Shown: one piece after another, positions 14,641 to 22,807 of the stretch
Numbering within the stretch: the first letter of the stretch is position 1
Layout of the letters: each line of letters opens with the position of its first letter
Assembly: GCA_900538305.1 (NCBI GenBank)
Contig: UPXY01000022.1
Span: forward strand, 1 to 25,893
Direction: 5' to 3'
DNA from: an uncultured Collinsella sp.
GTDB lineage: Bacteria > Actinomycetota > Coriobacteriia > Coriobacteriales > Coriobacteriaceae
DNA length: 25,893 bases
Program-made: the position numbers and the translations under genes
Notes under the pieces: generated by a model
Database searches by the model: none
What the model saw: the letters and a program-made list of their open reading frames with translations, nothing else
Told to the model about the DNA's origin: nothing

Positions 14641-14668
14641 TGCCCCAAAATGGGACAGGTACGTTTGG
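14641..14668. repeat. CCCCAAAA-GGGACAG repeat in the hisB-hisH gap
   Basis: The plus strand reads TGCCCCAAAATGGGACAGGT followed by ACGTTTGG. The CCCCAAAATGGG part has short inverted halves. It shares the CCAAAA, GACAG and TTTGG words with the repeats at 2292-2318 and 12300-12337. It lies inside the his operon. Confidence 0.5.
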
Positions 14669-14674
14669 AACATC

Positions 14675-15370
14675 TCAGAGGCTGCCCTTGGTGGAGGGGA
14701 TGCCGCGCACGCGCGCATCCTGCTCGCACGCGAAGCGCATCGCACGGCCGACTGCCTTGAACGCCGCCTCGATGATGTGGTGCGAGTTCTCGCCAGCGAG
14801 CTCGCGCACATGGAGCGTCACCCCGGCGTCGCGCGCGAAGGCGTAGAAGAACTCCACGGCGAGCTCCGTGTCGAAATCGCCCACGCGCGGGGTCGGTAGC
14901 GGAAGATCGCAGTACGCCTGCCCGCGACCGGAGATATCCACCGCTGCCATGACAAGCGTCTCATCCATGGGGATCGCGACGTCGGCGAAGCGCTTGATGC
15001 GCTGCTTGTCACCGAGCGCCTGCGCGAACGCCTGGCCGAGCACGATACCCGTATCCTCGACCGTGTGGTGCGCGTCGACCTCGGTATCGCCGAGCGCTTC
15101 GATTTTGAGATCGAACAGACCATGGCGGGCGAAGGCGTTCAGCATATGGTCGAAGAACGGCACGCCGGTCGTGATGTCGCAGGCGCCGGTGCCGTCAAGC
15201 GAAAGCGAGAGCGTGATGTCCGTCTCGCCGGTCACGCGCTGGACGGTCGTGGTACGCGCGCTCGTCGAGAACAGCTCGTCGAGCCCCGCGCTCGTGCGCG
15301 CAGCGCTTTCCGTCGCTGTCGCGGCAGACGTCGCCTTGAGATCGCGCGGCTGCTTCTTGTAGATGGTCAT
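14675..15370 (-). CDS. hisB: Imidazoleglycerol-phosphate dehydratase
   Basis: HisB removes water from imidazole glycerol phosphate. This is the single-function form (231 residues) without the phosphatase domain found in enterics. The manganese-binding motifs are present: FFDHMLNAFARHG (72-84), DAHHTVEDTGIVLG (99-112) and GENSHHIIEAAFKA (193-206). About 40 residues before VQRVTGETDI are extra and low in complexity (TSAATATESAARTS). The ATG at 15370 has AAGGGGG upstream and overlaps the hisC stop as ATGA. Confidence 0.96.
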   Translation of the reverse strand: MTIYKKQPRDLKATSAATATESAARTSAGLDELFSTSARTTTVQRVTGETDITLSLSLDGTGACDITTGVPFFDHMLNAFARHGLFDLKIEALGDTEVDAHHTVEDTGIVLGQAFAQALGDKQRIKRFADVAIPMDETLVMAAVDISGRGQAYCDLPLPTPRVGDFDTELAVEFFYAFARDAGVTLHVRELAGENSHHIIEAAFKAVGRAMRFACEQDARVRGIPSTKGSL

Positions 15371-16476
15371 GACTCGTCCCCCTTCAGAAGCTCGGCAAGC
15401 GCCGAGAGCACCGCGTCGTTCTCCTCGGGCGTGCCCACGGTGATGCGCAGGCACCCGGCAAGCCCCGGCGCGGAGCTGAAATCACGTACCAGGATAGAAT
15501 ACTCGTCGCGCAGGCGCTCGCGCAGGCGCGCAGCATCCGGCAGACGCACGAGCAGGAAATTACCCTGCCCCGGCCATACGCGACCGGCCGCAGAAGTGGC
15601 GGAGATCAGCGCCTCGATGCCGGCATGCAGGCGCTCGCGTTCCGAGCGAATCTGCTCGACGACCGGCGCATAGGCATCGCGCGAGCGCACCGCGACGAGC
15701 GCCGCCGCCTGCGTGAGCACGTTCACCGAGTAGATCTGGCGCACAGCAGAGAACACGTCGATCACGTCGGGCGCGGCGAGCACGTATCCGCAGCGGATCC
15801 CCGCCTCGCCGAACGCCTTGGAAAGCGTGCGCAGCACGACGAGGTTCGCATGACGTCCTAAAAGCGGAACCGCGGAGGTTCCCTCGTCGGCGAACTCACC
15901 ATATGCCTCATCGACCATCACGATGCCGGGGCATGCATGGCAGAGGTCTTCGACGAACTCGAGCGGCAGCACATCGCCTGTGGGGTTGTTCGGCGAGGTC
16001 ACGATCACAAGATTCGCTGAACGCGCGGCATGAAGCGCCTCCGGGATGTTCGGGGCGAACGTCTCGGGGTCGCGCGGGACGCGTACGACATCCGTCTCGA
16101 GCAAGCTCGCGAAAAACGCGTACTCGCTGAAATCCGGCGGGCAGGTGAGAAGCGCTCGCCCACGCCCGCCAAACGCAAGCAGCAGGTTGAACAAGAGCTC
16201 ATCGCCGCCGTTGCCCACGCATACCTGCGTGCGCTCAAGGCCGTGGCGTGCGGCAAGCGCATCGCGAAGCTCGTTCGCGAGCGGATCGGGATAGCGATTG
16301 AGGGGCGTGGCAGCGAGCGCCTCGTCAATCGCAGCGCGCACGGCGCTCGGCAGCGGATAGGTGTTCTCGTTCGCCGACAGGTTGATGCGACACGGCGAGA
16401 ACATGGGGTCATAGGGTTCGATGCCGGTGAGGTGCGGCTGCACGAGCGCGCGCATGCGGACGGAAAGCTCAGCCAT
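15367..16476 (-). CDS. hisC: Histidinol-phosphate aminotransferase
   Basis: HisC transfers an amino group from glutamate to imidazole acetol phosphate. The 369-residue fold type I PLP enzyme has NLSANENTYPLP, CVGNGGDELL, VTSPNNPTGDVLP (about 160-171), VMVDEAYGEF with the PLP-binding Asp189, and the Schiff-base lysine K220 in RTLSKAFGEAGIRCGY. The ATG at 16476 overlaps the hisD end by eight bases, so the two are co-translated. A GTG three codons upstream is an alternative start. Confidence 0.96.
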   Translation of the reverse strand: MAELSVRMRALVQPHLTGIEPYDPMFSPCRINLSANENTYPLPSAVRAAIDEALAATPLNRYPDPLANELRDALAARHGLERTQVCVGNGGDELLFNLLLAFGGRGRALLTCPPDFSEYAFFASLLETDVVRVPRDPETFAPNIPEALHAARSANLVIVTSPNNPTGDVLPLEFVEDLCHACPGIVMVDEAYGEFADEGTSAVPLLGRHANLVVLRTLSKAFGEAGIRCGYVLAAPDVIDVFSAVRQIYSVNVLTQAAALVAVRSRDAYAPVVEQIRSERERLHAGIEALISATSAAGRVWPGQGNFLLVRLPDAARLRERLRDEYSILVRDFSSAPGLAGCLRITVGTPEENDAVLSALAELLKGDES

Positions 16477-17908
16477 GGCGCACACCCGCTCCGCTGGAAA
16501 CGTCGCCGCCGCAGCCGTGCTCGATAACCCGCGGATCGTCGTTCGGCCACGCGATGCCGCTAAGATCTTCCTCAGCGAGCACGGACGGATCGAGCGCTGC
16601 CGCACCTCGCTCGAGTGCACGACGCCTGAGCCCTGCCGAAAGCGCGTGCGCCCACAGCCCTTCGGCCTGCGCGAGCTCCTGGGTGGCGGGGGCGTCGGCC
16701 AGAAATCCTTCCGGCGTATAGCAGATGACCGAGGAACGCTTTTGGAAATCGCTCACGGACAGCGGGCTCGAGAAGCGCGCCGTGCCGCCCGTAGGCAGCG
16801 TGTGATTGGGTCCGGCGACGTAATCGCCGAGCGGCTCGGAACTCCATGCGCCCACGAAGATGGCGCCCGCGTTATTGATAGAGCCGAGCAGCCCGAGCGC
16901 GTTTTCGCAGTGGAGCTCCAGGTGTTCGGGGGCGACGGTGTTCACCGCGTCGACGGCGGCAGCGAGGTCGGGCGCGACCACGATCACGCCCTCGTTATCG
17001 AGCGAGGCGCGCGTGATCTTTTCGCGCGGGCTCTGCGCGCAGAAGCATTCGAGCGCCTCCTCCACGCGCCGCGCGAACGCGACGTCGCAGGTGATGAGAT
17101 AGCATGCGGCGAGCGGGTCGTGCTCCGCCTGCGCCATAAGGTCCGCCGCGACCACGGCGGGCTCGGCCGAGGCATCCGCGAGCACGCAGACCTCGGAAGG
17201 GCCGGCGACCATGTCGATGCCCACATCGCCCGAAACAAGCTGCTTGGCGGCAGCGACGTAGGCGTTGCCGGGACCGGTGACGACATCGACGGGCGCGATG
17301 GTTTCCGTGCCGTAGGCGAGCGCGGCGATGGCCTGCGCCCCGCCTACCGTATAGATCTCGTCCACGCCGGCAGCGGCCGCGGCGGCGAGGGTGTAGGGCG
17401 AGATGCCGCCCGTGGCGGCGTCGCCATCCTTCTGCGGCGGCGTGACCATGACGATGCGCTCGACGCCCGCGACCTTAGCCGGTATCGCGTTCATGAGCAC
17501 CGTCGAGGGATACTGCGCGCGCCCGCCGGGGATGTAGATGCCCGCCGCCCGAACGGGCGTCACCTTCACCCCGAGCAACGTGCCGTCCGCGCGCGTGGTA
17601 AACCCCGACTGCTCGAGCTCGCGCTCGTGAAACGCGCGGATCTGGCGGGCCGCCTTCTCGAGCGCCGCCCGAAACGACGCATCGACCGCGCCGAGCGCTC
17701 CTTCGAGCAGCTCGGGTGAAAGGCGCAGGGACGCGAGCTCGACGCCATCGAAACGCGCGCTGTACTCCCGCAGCGCCTCATCGCCGCGAGCGCGCACGTC
17801 CGTCACGATGTCGCGGGCGGAAGCGACGATCGCCTCGGGCAGCACCCCCTTGCGAATGAGCTGGGAGAGCTTGAGACGCTCGCCGGGCTTGAGGACGATG
17901 GTTTTCAT
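16469..17908 (-). CDS. hisD: Histidinol dehydrogenase
   Basis: HisD oxidises histidinol to histidine in two NAD-dependent steps with a zinc ion. The 479-residue protein has GIYIPGGRAQYPSTVLMNAIPAKVAGV (123-149), VGGAQAIAALAYGT, VDVVTGPGNAYVAAAKQ, AGPSEVCVLAD, AQAEHDPLA (Q260, H263), VAPEHLEL (E328, H329) and the zinc ligand near EGLWAHALS (H421). The family usually has about 430 residues; about 50 extra C-terminal residues (from 430) are rich in Ala, Asp and Gly. The ATG at 17908 has GAGGGGAG upstream. It is the first gene of hisDCBHAFIE. Confidence 0.97.
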   Translation of the reverse strand: MKTIVLKPGERLKLSQLIRKGVLPEAIVASARDIVTDVRARGDEALREYSARFDGVELASLRLSPELLEGALGAVDASFRAALEKAARQIRAFHERELEQSGFTTRADGTLLGVKVTPVRAAGIYIPGGRAQYPSTVLMNAIPAKVAGVERIVMVTPPQKDGDAATGGISPYTLAAAAAAGVDEIYTVGGAQAIAALAYGTETIAPVDVVTGPGNAYVAAAKQLVSGDVGIDMVAGPSEVCVLADASAEPAVVAADLMAQAEHDPLAACYLITCDVAFARRVEEALECFCAQSPREKITRASLDNEGVIVVAPDLAAAVDAVNTVAPEHLELHCENALGLLGSINNAGAIFVGAWSSEPLGDYVAGPNHTLPTGGTARFSSPLSVSDFQKRSSVICYTPEGFLADAPATQELAQAEGLWAHALSAGLRRRALERGAAALDPSVLAEEDLSGIAWPNDDPRVIEHGCGGDVSSGAGVRHG

Positions 17909-18027
17909 GAGAGAGGTCTCCCCTCTTGTTCTTACGCATGATGGGGACGCAAGGGCCCCTTCAGCTTGGACAGTCTGAAAGGGCGCACAGCGAAACCGTA
18001 CGCCCCAAGCAGCAATTCTCGGGTAAA

Positions 18028-18043
18028 CTTTATCATGGTAAAG
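18028..18043. promoter_or_regulatory. Palindromic candidate operator upstream of hisD
   Basis: CTTTATCATGGTAAAG is an almost perfect palindrome (14 of 16 positions) 120 bases before hisD. The minus strand shows TTGTGC, 17 bases and TAAAGT as a weak promoter overlapping it. A similar palindrome lies before hisZG at 21813-21828, identical at 12 of 16 positions when read in the right direction. The site could also serve the divergent nucleoside hydrolase gene. Confidence 0.5.
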
Positions 18044-18156
18044 CGTTCCGCACAAACGCAGCGCACGCCGCGCGGGGAGTCGTTACCAACCTGCAACGAG
18101 CGATGCGAGAGCTTCCGTCCTGGACGGAAACGCTCGCTCATACGACGGGAGGAATC

Positions 18157-19119
18157 ATGACGAAGCTCGTCCTCGACCTCGATACGGGCATCGACGACAC
18201 CCTTGCCCTGCTCTACGCGCTCGCCTCGCCAGAGGCGGAGCTCATCGGCGTCACTGGCACCTTCGGCAACGTCTCCGTGGAGACGGGCGTGGCGAACGAC
18301 CTTGCCCTCCTTGAGCTCTTCGGCCGGCCAGACATCCCCGTCTTCGCCGGCATAGACCACCCGAGCTGGGCGGACTCGTTTTCGGTCATGCCCGAAAGCG
18401 GGCGATTCCACGGACGGAACGGCACGGGCGACGTCGAGATCCCCGCTCGCGCCCGCGCGCAGGCGCAGACACAGTCCGCAGTCGATTTCATCGTCAGCGC
18501 CGTGCGCGCGATGAGCCCGGAAGACCTTATCGTGATACCCACTGGAGCCTCAACGAACATCGCCGCAGCCCTCGAAGCGGCACCGGATACCGTTGGACGC
18601 GCGCGCATCGTCATGATGGGCGGCTCGCTCACGCAACCGGGCAACGTCACCCCCTTCGCCGAGGCGAACATCATGCAGGATCCGGAAGCATCGTCCAAGC
18701 TCTTCGCGGCAGGCGCCCAGATCACCATGATCGGCCTCGATGTGACCACGCAGGTGAAGCTCTCGCGCGAGCAGGCGGAGGCGTACCGCGCGACCGGTAC
18801 CGCCACAGGTACCTTCCTCTCCGACATGCTCGCCTACTACATCGACGTCACCGAGGAGGCACACCCCACAGGCGTTCCCGGCTGCAACCTGCATGACCCA
18901 CTCGCCGTGGCGGCCGCGCTCGACCCTTCGCTCATAGATACCTTCAGCTGCGACATCATGGTCGAGACCAAAGGAGCCGGACGCGGGCGCACCATCGGTG
19001 ACCCTGCGCGCGTCACCTGCCCAAGCGGCCGCACTGAGGTCGCGCTCGCCGTGGATGCGAAGCGCTTCGTCCAGCAATTCATGGAGCGCACGCTCGCCTT
19101 CGTGCGCTGCTGCCCGTAG
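18157..19119 (+). CDS. Nucleoside hydrolase (IU-NH family)
   Basis: Nucleoside hydrolases split ribonucleosides into base and ribose with a calcium ion. The 320-residue protein starts MTKLVLDLDTGIDDTLALLYAL, keeping the calcium-binding aspartates of the DxDPGIDD motif though Pro is replaced by Thr. Further family parts are GVTGTFGNVSVETGVAND, VFAGIDHP, LIVIPTGASTNIAAAL, RIVMMGGSLTQPGNVTPFAEANIMQDPEA and CNLHDPLAVAAAL with the late calcium ligand. GGGAGGAATC precedes the ATG; the open frame extends upstream without a better start. A ribokinase gene follows after about 49 bases, so ribose released here can be phosphorylated. Substrate range is unknown. Confidence 0.93.
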   Translation: MTKLVLDLDTGIDDTLALLYALASPEAELIGVTGTFGNVSVETGVANDLALLELFGRPDIPVFAGIDHPSWADSFSVMPESGRFHGRNGTGDVEIPARARAQAQTQSAVDFIVSAVRAMSPEDLIVIPTGASTNIAAALEAAPDTVGRARIVMMGGSLTQPGNVTPFAEANIMQDPEASSKLFAAGAQITMIGLDVTTQVKLSREQAEAYRATGTATGTFLSDMLAYYIDVTEEAHPTGVPGCNLHDPLAVAAALDPSLIDTFSCDIMVETKGAGRGRTIGDPARVTCPSGRTEVALAVDAKRFVQQFMERTLAFVRCCP

Positions 19120-19168
19120 CAGCTCGCACCGCCGGCACACGAACGGTCAGCATGGGGAAAGGATGAAC

Positions 19169-20074
19169 ATGCCGCGCGTCATCGTATTCGGTAGCTTGAA
19201 CATGGACCTCTCGATCGCCTGCGGTCGCATGCCGCACGCCGGTGAGACCATCAGCGGCTCCGGCTTCATCACCAACGCCGGCGGCAAGGGGGCGAACCAA
19301 GCGGTCGCCGCAGCGCGCCTGGGAGCGGAAACCTGCATGATCGGAGCGGTGGGAGCAGATGCCTTCGGCAACGACCTCCATCGCTGCCTGGAAGCCGCGA
19401 ATGTGGATACCGCAGAGCTGGCCACTGTCGAGGAGACGCCCACCGGCGTTGCCGTCATCATCCGCACCGATGGGGACAACCGAATCGTCCTCGACCCCGG
19501 CGCGAACCATGTGCTTCGCATCGCGGACGTGGAAACCGCCCTCGAACGGGTGGCCCAACCGGGCGATATCTTCATCACGCAGCTCGAATGCGACGTCGCA
19601 ACGACGTTCTCCGCACTCGCCGCCGCACACGAGCGGGGCCTGTACACCATCTTCAATCCCGCACCGGCTTGTGAGATTCCGCCCGAAACCTGGCACAACG
19701 TCGATTTGCTCTGCCTGAACGAAACGGAATGCGCCGCGATCTCGGGCATGTTACCGGTCAACGACGACACCGCGAACGCCGCGTTCAAGCGCCTCGCCGC
19801 GTTGGGCGTGGAGCGCGCGGTCATCACGCGTGGCAGCGAGGGGTCGAACGTCTACGACGTCGAGCTATCGGCGCACGTTCCCGCTCGAGAAGTCGAGGCG
19901 GTAGATACCACTGCTGCGGGCGATACGTATATCGGCGCCCTCGCAGCGGCGCTTGTGGCCGAAAAGCCGCTTATCGACGCAGCCTCGTGGGCATCGGCAG
20001 CCGCCGCGCTCACCGTCACGCGCACGGGCTCCCAGTGCTCGATTCCCACTAAAGCCGAGGTGGATGCGCTATAG
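19169..20074 (+). CDS. rbsK: Ribokinase (PfkB family)
   Basis: Ribokinase makes ribose 5-phosphate. The 301-residue protein has VIVFGSLNMDLSIAC, the sugar-binding ITNAGGKGANQAVAAARLGA, IGAVGADAFGND, LDPGANHVL, NPAP, LLCLNETEC and the catalytic and ATP signature VEAVDTTAAGDTYIGALAAAL with the base in AAGD. I chose the ATG at 19169, with AAAGGA five bases upstream; an ATG two codons earlier touches the ribosome binding site. It follows the nucleoside hydrolase and completes a salvage pair from nucleosides to ribose phosphate. Its stop codon abuts that of hisZG on the other strand. Confidence 0.92.
   Translation: MPRVIVFGSLNMDLSIACGRMPHAGETISGSGFITNAGGKGANQAVAAARLGAETCMIGAVGADAFGNDLHRCLEAANVDTAELATVEETPTGVAVIIRTDGDNRIVLDPGANHVLRIADVETALERVAQPGDIFITQLECDVATTFSALAAAHERGLYTIFNPAPACEIPPETWHNVDLLCLNETECAAISGMLPVNDDTANAAFKRLAALGVERAVITRGSEGSNVYDVELSAHVPAREVEAVDTTAAGDTYIGALAAALVAEKPLIDAASWASAAAALTVTRTGSQCSIPTKAEVDAL
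20069..20074. other. CTATAG carrying two opposite stop codons
   Basis: The palindrome CTATAG holds the hisZG stop codon (first three bases, minus strand) and the ribokinase stop codon (last three bases, plus strand). The two genes meet with no base between them and no room for a separate terminator. Confidence 0.95.
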
Positions 20075-21763
20075 CGAGCGCACCGCTTCCAGCCGTGCCG
20101 TGAGTGCGTGCAGACGCGCATCGAGTCGAGCGCGACCGGGGTTCGCGAAGAACCGCGCCGTACACTCCATGATCTCGCCTGTGATGACGAGGTCATTCTC
20201 GCGCAGCGTGGTGCCCGTAGCCGTGATGTCCACGATACGGTCCGTCATGCCCACGATGGGGCCGAGCTCGATGTTGCCGTGGAGCGTCACGATGTCCGCC
20301 GTGATGCCGCGGCGCTCGTACCAGGCACGTGCGATGCGCGGGTACTTCGTCGCCACGCGAAGCGCCCCGCGGCGGGCATAGGCGCGCTCGGCGAGGCCTT
20401 CACGGCCGGCCGGTTCCGCCTCGATGAAGCGACAGGCGCCGTAGCCCATGTCAATGAGCTCGAGCAGGTTGAGATTCGCCTCGATGAGGGAATCGCGGCC
20501 ACAGAAGCCGCAATCGGCACCGCCCGCGGCCACGAAGGCGGGGGCATCGGTAGCGCGAACGATCACGAACTCCACGTCGCCCACGAAATCGGCTGCATCG
20601 GGGGCGTGCAGATCGCGTCCGCGCACGATGAGCCGCCGTCCTGGGTCGACAAGCTCAGAGACGTCGAAGCCCGCCGCCGCGAGCGCCTCCACGGTGCCGC
20701 CCTTGAGCGAGCCTTTCGGCACGGCGATGCGAAGAGCCTCTTCCGCCGTGCGGACAACGGCGTGGTCTGCGCTCGCCCCCTGTGCCGCATCGCCGGCGTC
20801 GAGGGCGTCTTCGAGGCGCTCGAGCGAAAACGCGAAACCCGCCGCCGGCACCTGGCCGGCTCCCGAAAACGCGCCCTCAAGCGCGGCGTCGTAGCGCCCG
20901 CCCGAACCCACGGGGTCCGCCATGCCGCTCGCATATGCCTTGAACACGAGCCCGGTGTAGTAATCGAACGAGTTCATGATCGAAAAGTCGAACGAGAACG
21001 ATCCCTGAGCGCTATACGTCGCAAAGCGCTCGGCAAGCGCGCGAAGCTCGTCGGTCTGGGACTCGGTGATTCCCGCTGCCGCAAGGAGCGCGTCCACGCG
21101 GTCGAGCACGGCGACGCCCCCGTGCAGACGCGGAAGCTCAGAGATGGCGCGGCGGAGACTTTCGGCAAGATCCGCCTCGGCAAGCCGCGCATCGAGGTCC
21201 ACGAAATCGTTCGCATGGACGAGCTCGATCAGGTCGCGGGCGAGCGCTTCGTCTGCCGCGCAGGCAAGCAGCTTCATGAACGGCCTCACGCTGCCCGCGA
21301 CGATGCGCCACGACGACAGATCGAGCGCGCGCAGGGCGTCGATCACGAGCTCGAGCATCTCGACATCGCCCTCGACGCCGCCGAGGCCGATGAGCTCGAA
21401 GCCAAGCTGCGTGAACTGCCGCGCGGCGCCCACATTACGCGGCTGCGAGCGCACGAGCGGCGCCTCGTAGCGCAAACGTAGCGGAAGCTCGGCATCGCGC
21501 AGGCGCGCGGCCACCAACCGAACGATGGGAAGGGTGTTATCGGAGCGCACCGCGAGCAAACGGCCGTCGTCATCGAAGAGCTTGAACGGTGTGTCTACCG
21601 CGCGCCCCGCACCGGCGAGCGCACGCGGATCCTCAAGCAGCGGCGTCTCGACGGGAAGATAGCCCCGGGCTTTGAAGCACGCTCGCACGCTGGCGGCGAT
21701 TTCCTCGCGCACCTGCGCCTCTTCGGGCAGGATATCCCTGAACCCCCACGGTGTCGTGTTCAT
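20069..21763 (-). CDS. hisZG: HisZ-HisG fusion, ATP phosphoribosyltransferase
   Basis: ATP phosphoribosyltransferase joins ATP and PRPP, the first and feedback-controlled step of histidine synthesis. Short HisG needs the regulatory subunit HisZ, a paralogue of histidyl-tRNA synthetase. Both are here in one 564-residue frame. Residues 1-325 are HisZ (PWGFRDILPEEA, VRSDNTLPIVRLVA, RQFTQLGFELIG, FSIMNSFDYYTGLVFKAYA, GSGGRYDAALE). A linker follows (326-343). Residues 344-564 are short HisG (LRIAVPKGSLKGGT, RVATKYP, LHGNIELGP and the PRPP loop DITATGTTLREND at 512-524). There is no frameshift or internal stop. GGAAGGG precedes the ATG at 21763. It lies apart from hisDCBHAFIE, behind the PTS terminator. 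Confidence 0.94.
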   Translation of the reverse strand: MNTTPWGFRDILPEEAQVREEIAASVRACFKARGYLPVETPLLEDPRALAGAGRAVDTPFKLFDDDGRLLAVRSDNTLPIVRLVAARLRDAELPLRLRYEAPLVRSQPRNVGAARQFTQLGFELIGLGGVEGDVEMLELVIDALRALDLSSWRIVAGSVRPFMKLLACAADEALARDLIELVHANDFVDLDARLAEADLAESLRRAISELPRLHGGVAVLDRVDALLAAAGITESQTDELRALAERFATYSAQGSFSFDFSIMNSFDYYTGLVFKAYASGMADPVGSGGRYDAALEGAFSGAGQVPAAGFAFSLERLEDALDAGDAAQGASADHAVVRTAEEALRIAVPKGSLKGGTVEALAAAGFDVSELVDPGRRLIVRGRDLHAPDAADFVGDVEFVIVRATDAPAFVAAGGADCGFCGRDSLIEANLNLLELIDMGYGACRFIEAEPAGREGLAERAYARRGALRVATKYPRIARAWYERRGITADIVTLHGNIELGPIVGMTDRIVDITATGTTLRENDLVITGEIMECTARFFANPGRARLDARLHALTARLEAVRSL

Positions 21764-21812
21764 GCGCCGTTCCCTTCCGCCAGATGCGCCCGTCCAACAT
21801 GCAGTCGCATTA

Positions 21813-21828
21813 CTTTACCACAGCAAAG
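21813..21828. promoter_or_regulatory. Palindromic candidate operator upstream of hisZG
   Basis: CTTTACCACAGCAAAG, flanked by TA on both sides, forms a TACTTT...AAAGTA dyad 50 bases before the hisZG start. It matches the dyad upstream of hisD at 18028-18043. On the minus strand it includes TAAAGT, a possible -10 box, as at hisD. Confidence 0.5.
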
Positions 21829-21840
21829 TACCAGCTGCGT

Positions 21841-21872
21841 AAAGAAAGAGCCCCCGGCGCACCGGGGGCTCT
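21841..21872 (-). terminator. Rho-independent terminator of the PTS operon
   Basis: On the minus strand AGAGCCCCCGG and CCGGGGGCTCT form an 11-pair stem with a 4-base loop, followed by TTCTTT. It lies about 65 bases behind the IID stop and just before the hisZG promoter region. Confidence 0.93.
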
Positions 21873-21936
21873 AGAGCTGCCAAGAGGCATCGATACGGAC
21901 GCCGCCGCCTCACGGGACGCCCGCGCAAAAAGGTCG

Positions 21937-22770
21937 CTACAGCATGGACCCGATCCAGCATGCGGCGATGCACGCCACGATGGTGCCCACGAGCACCCAG
22001 GTGGTCTTGATCTTCTTGCCCATGATCCAATACATGAAGCCGAACACCGCGAGCTGCGGCAGGCACGGCATGATCATGTCGAAGTAGTCGGAGACGGGCT
22101 GCGCGAAGTCGCCCGTGCCCACGGTGATCATCGACAGGTCGAGCGACACGTAGCTCGCGACCATGCCGCCGATGGCGGCGAGGCCCACGACGCTCACCGC
22201 GTACGTGACCTTCTCCATGACGCCGCCCTTGGCGGCATCGGTGATGAACGTCGAGCCGTACTGGTAGCCGAGCTTCAGGCCGAACCAGCGAATCAAGAGG
22301 CCGGGGATGTTGAAGATGAGCAGCAGCAGGATGGCGCCGATGGGGCTTCCCTGCTGGGCGAAGCCGATGGCGATGCCCGTGCCGATCACGCGCAGCGTGC
22401 CGGCGATGAGCGAATCGCCGATGCCGGCGAGCGGGCCCATGAGCGAGGTCTTGACAGCCGTGATGGCGGAGTCGTCGAAGTCGTCGCTCGCGGCGTTCTC
22501 CTCCTCCATCGCGGCGTCGATGCCCATGAGCAGCGTGGAGAGCTGCGGGGTGATGGCCATGAAGTCGAGGGAGCGGGCGTAGGCGCGCTTCTGCTTCTCG
22601 CTGCCGGGCTCGTAAACCTTCTCGATCACCGGCACGATGCCGAACGAGTAGCCGATGTTCTGCTGCCGCTCGTAGTTCCACGAGCTATCGAGCATGCAAG
22701 AACGCCAGAACACCCGGCGAAGGTCGCGGTCGGTCAGCTTGCGCTCGGGCGCGGTCTTGATTTCGGACAT
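21937..22770 (-). CDS. PTS mannose/fructose/sorbose family IID component
   Basis: IID forms the membrane transporter together with IIC in mannose-family PTS. The 277-residue protein begins with a cytoplasmic part KLTDRDLRRVFWRSCMLDSSWNYERQQNIGYSF, typical of IID, then MGIDAAMEEENA and the family segment VKTSLMGPLAGIGDSLIAGTLRVIG. Hydrophobic segments follow, ending with VFGFMYWIMGKKIKTTWVLVG. GGAGG precedes the ATG. It is the last gene of the operon. Sugar specificity cannot be read from sequence. Confidence 0.95.
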   Translation of the reverse strand: MSEIKTAPERKLTDRDLRRVFWRSCMLDSSWNYERQQNIGYSFGIVPVIEKVYEPGSEKQKRAYARSLDFMAITPQLSTLLMGIDAAMEEENAASDDFDDSAITAVKTSLMGPLAGIGDSLIAGTLRVIGTGIAIGFAQQGSPIGAILLLLIFNIPGLLIRWFGLKLGYQYGSTFITDAAKGGVMEKVTYAVSVVGLAAIGGMVASYVSLDLSMITVGTGDFAQPVSDYFDMIMPCLPQLAVFGFMYWIMGKKIKTTWVLVGTIVACIAACWIGSML

Positions 22771-22807
22771 GGCGAAAACCTCCTTTTCGGTCTTCTGCGG
22801 GCGGTGA

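Noticed and set aside
17909..18156. His leader peptide or T-box in front of hisD
   Set aside because: No run of histidine codons and no T-box core sequence is visible.
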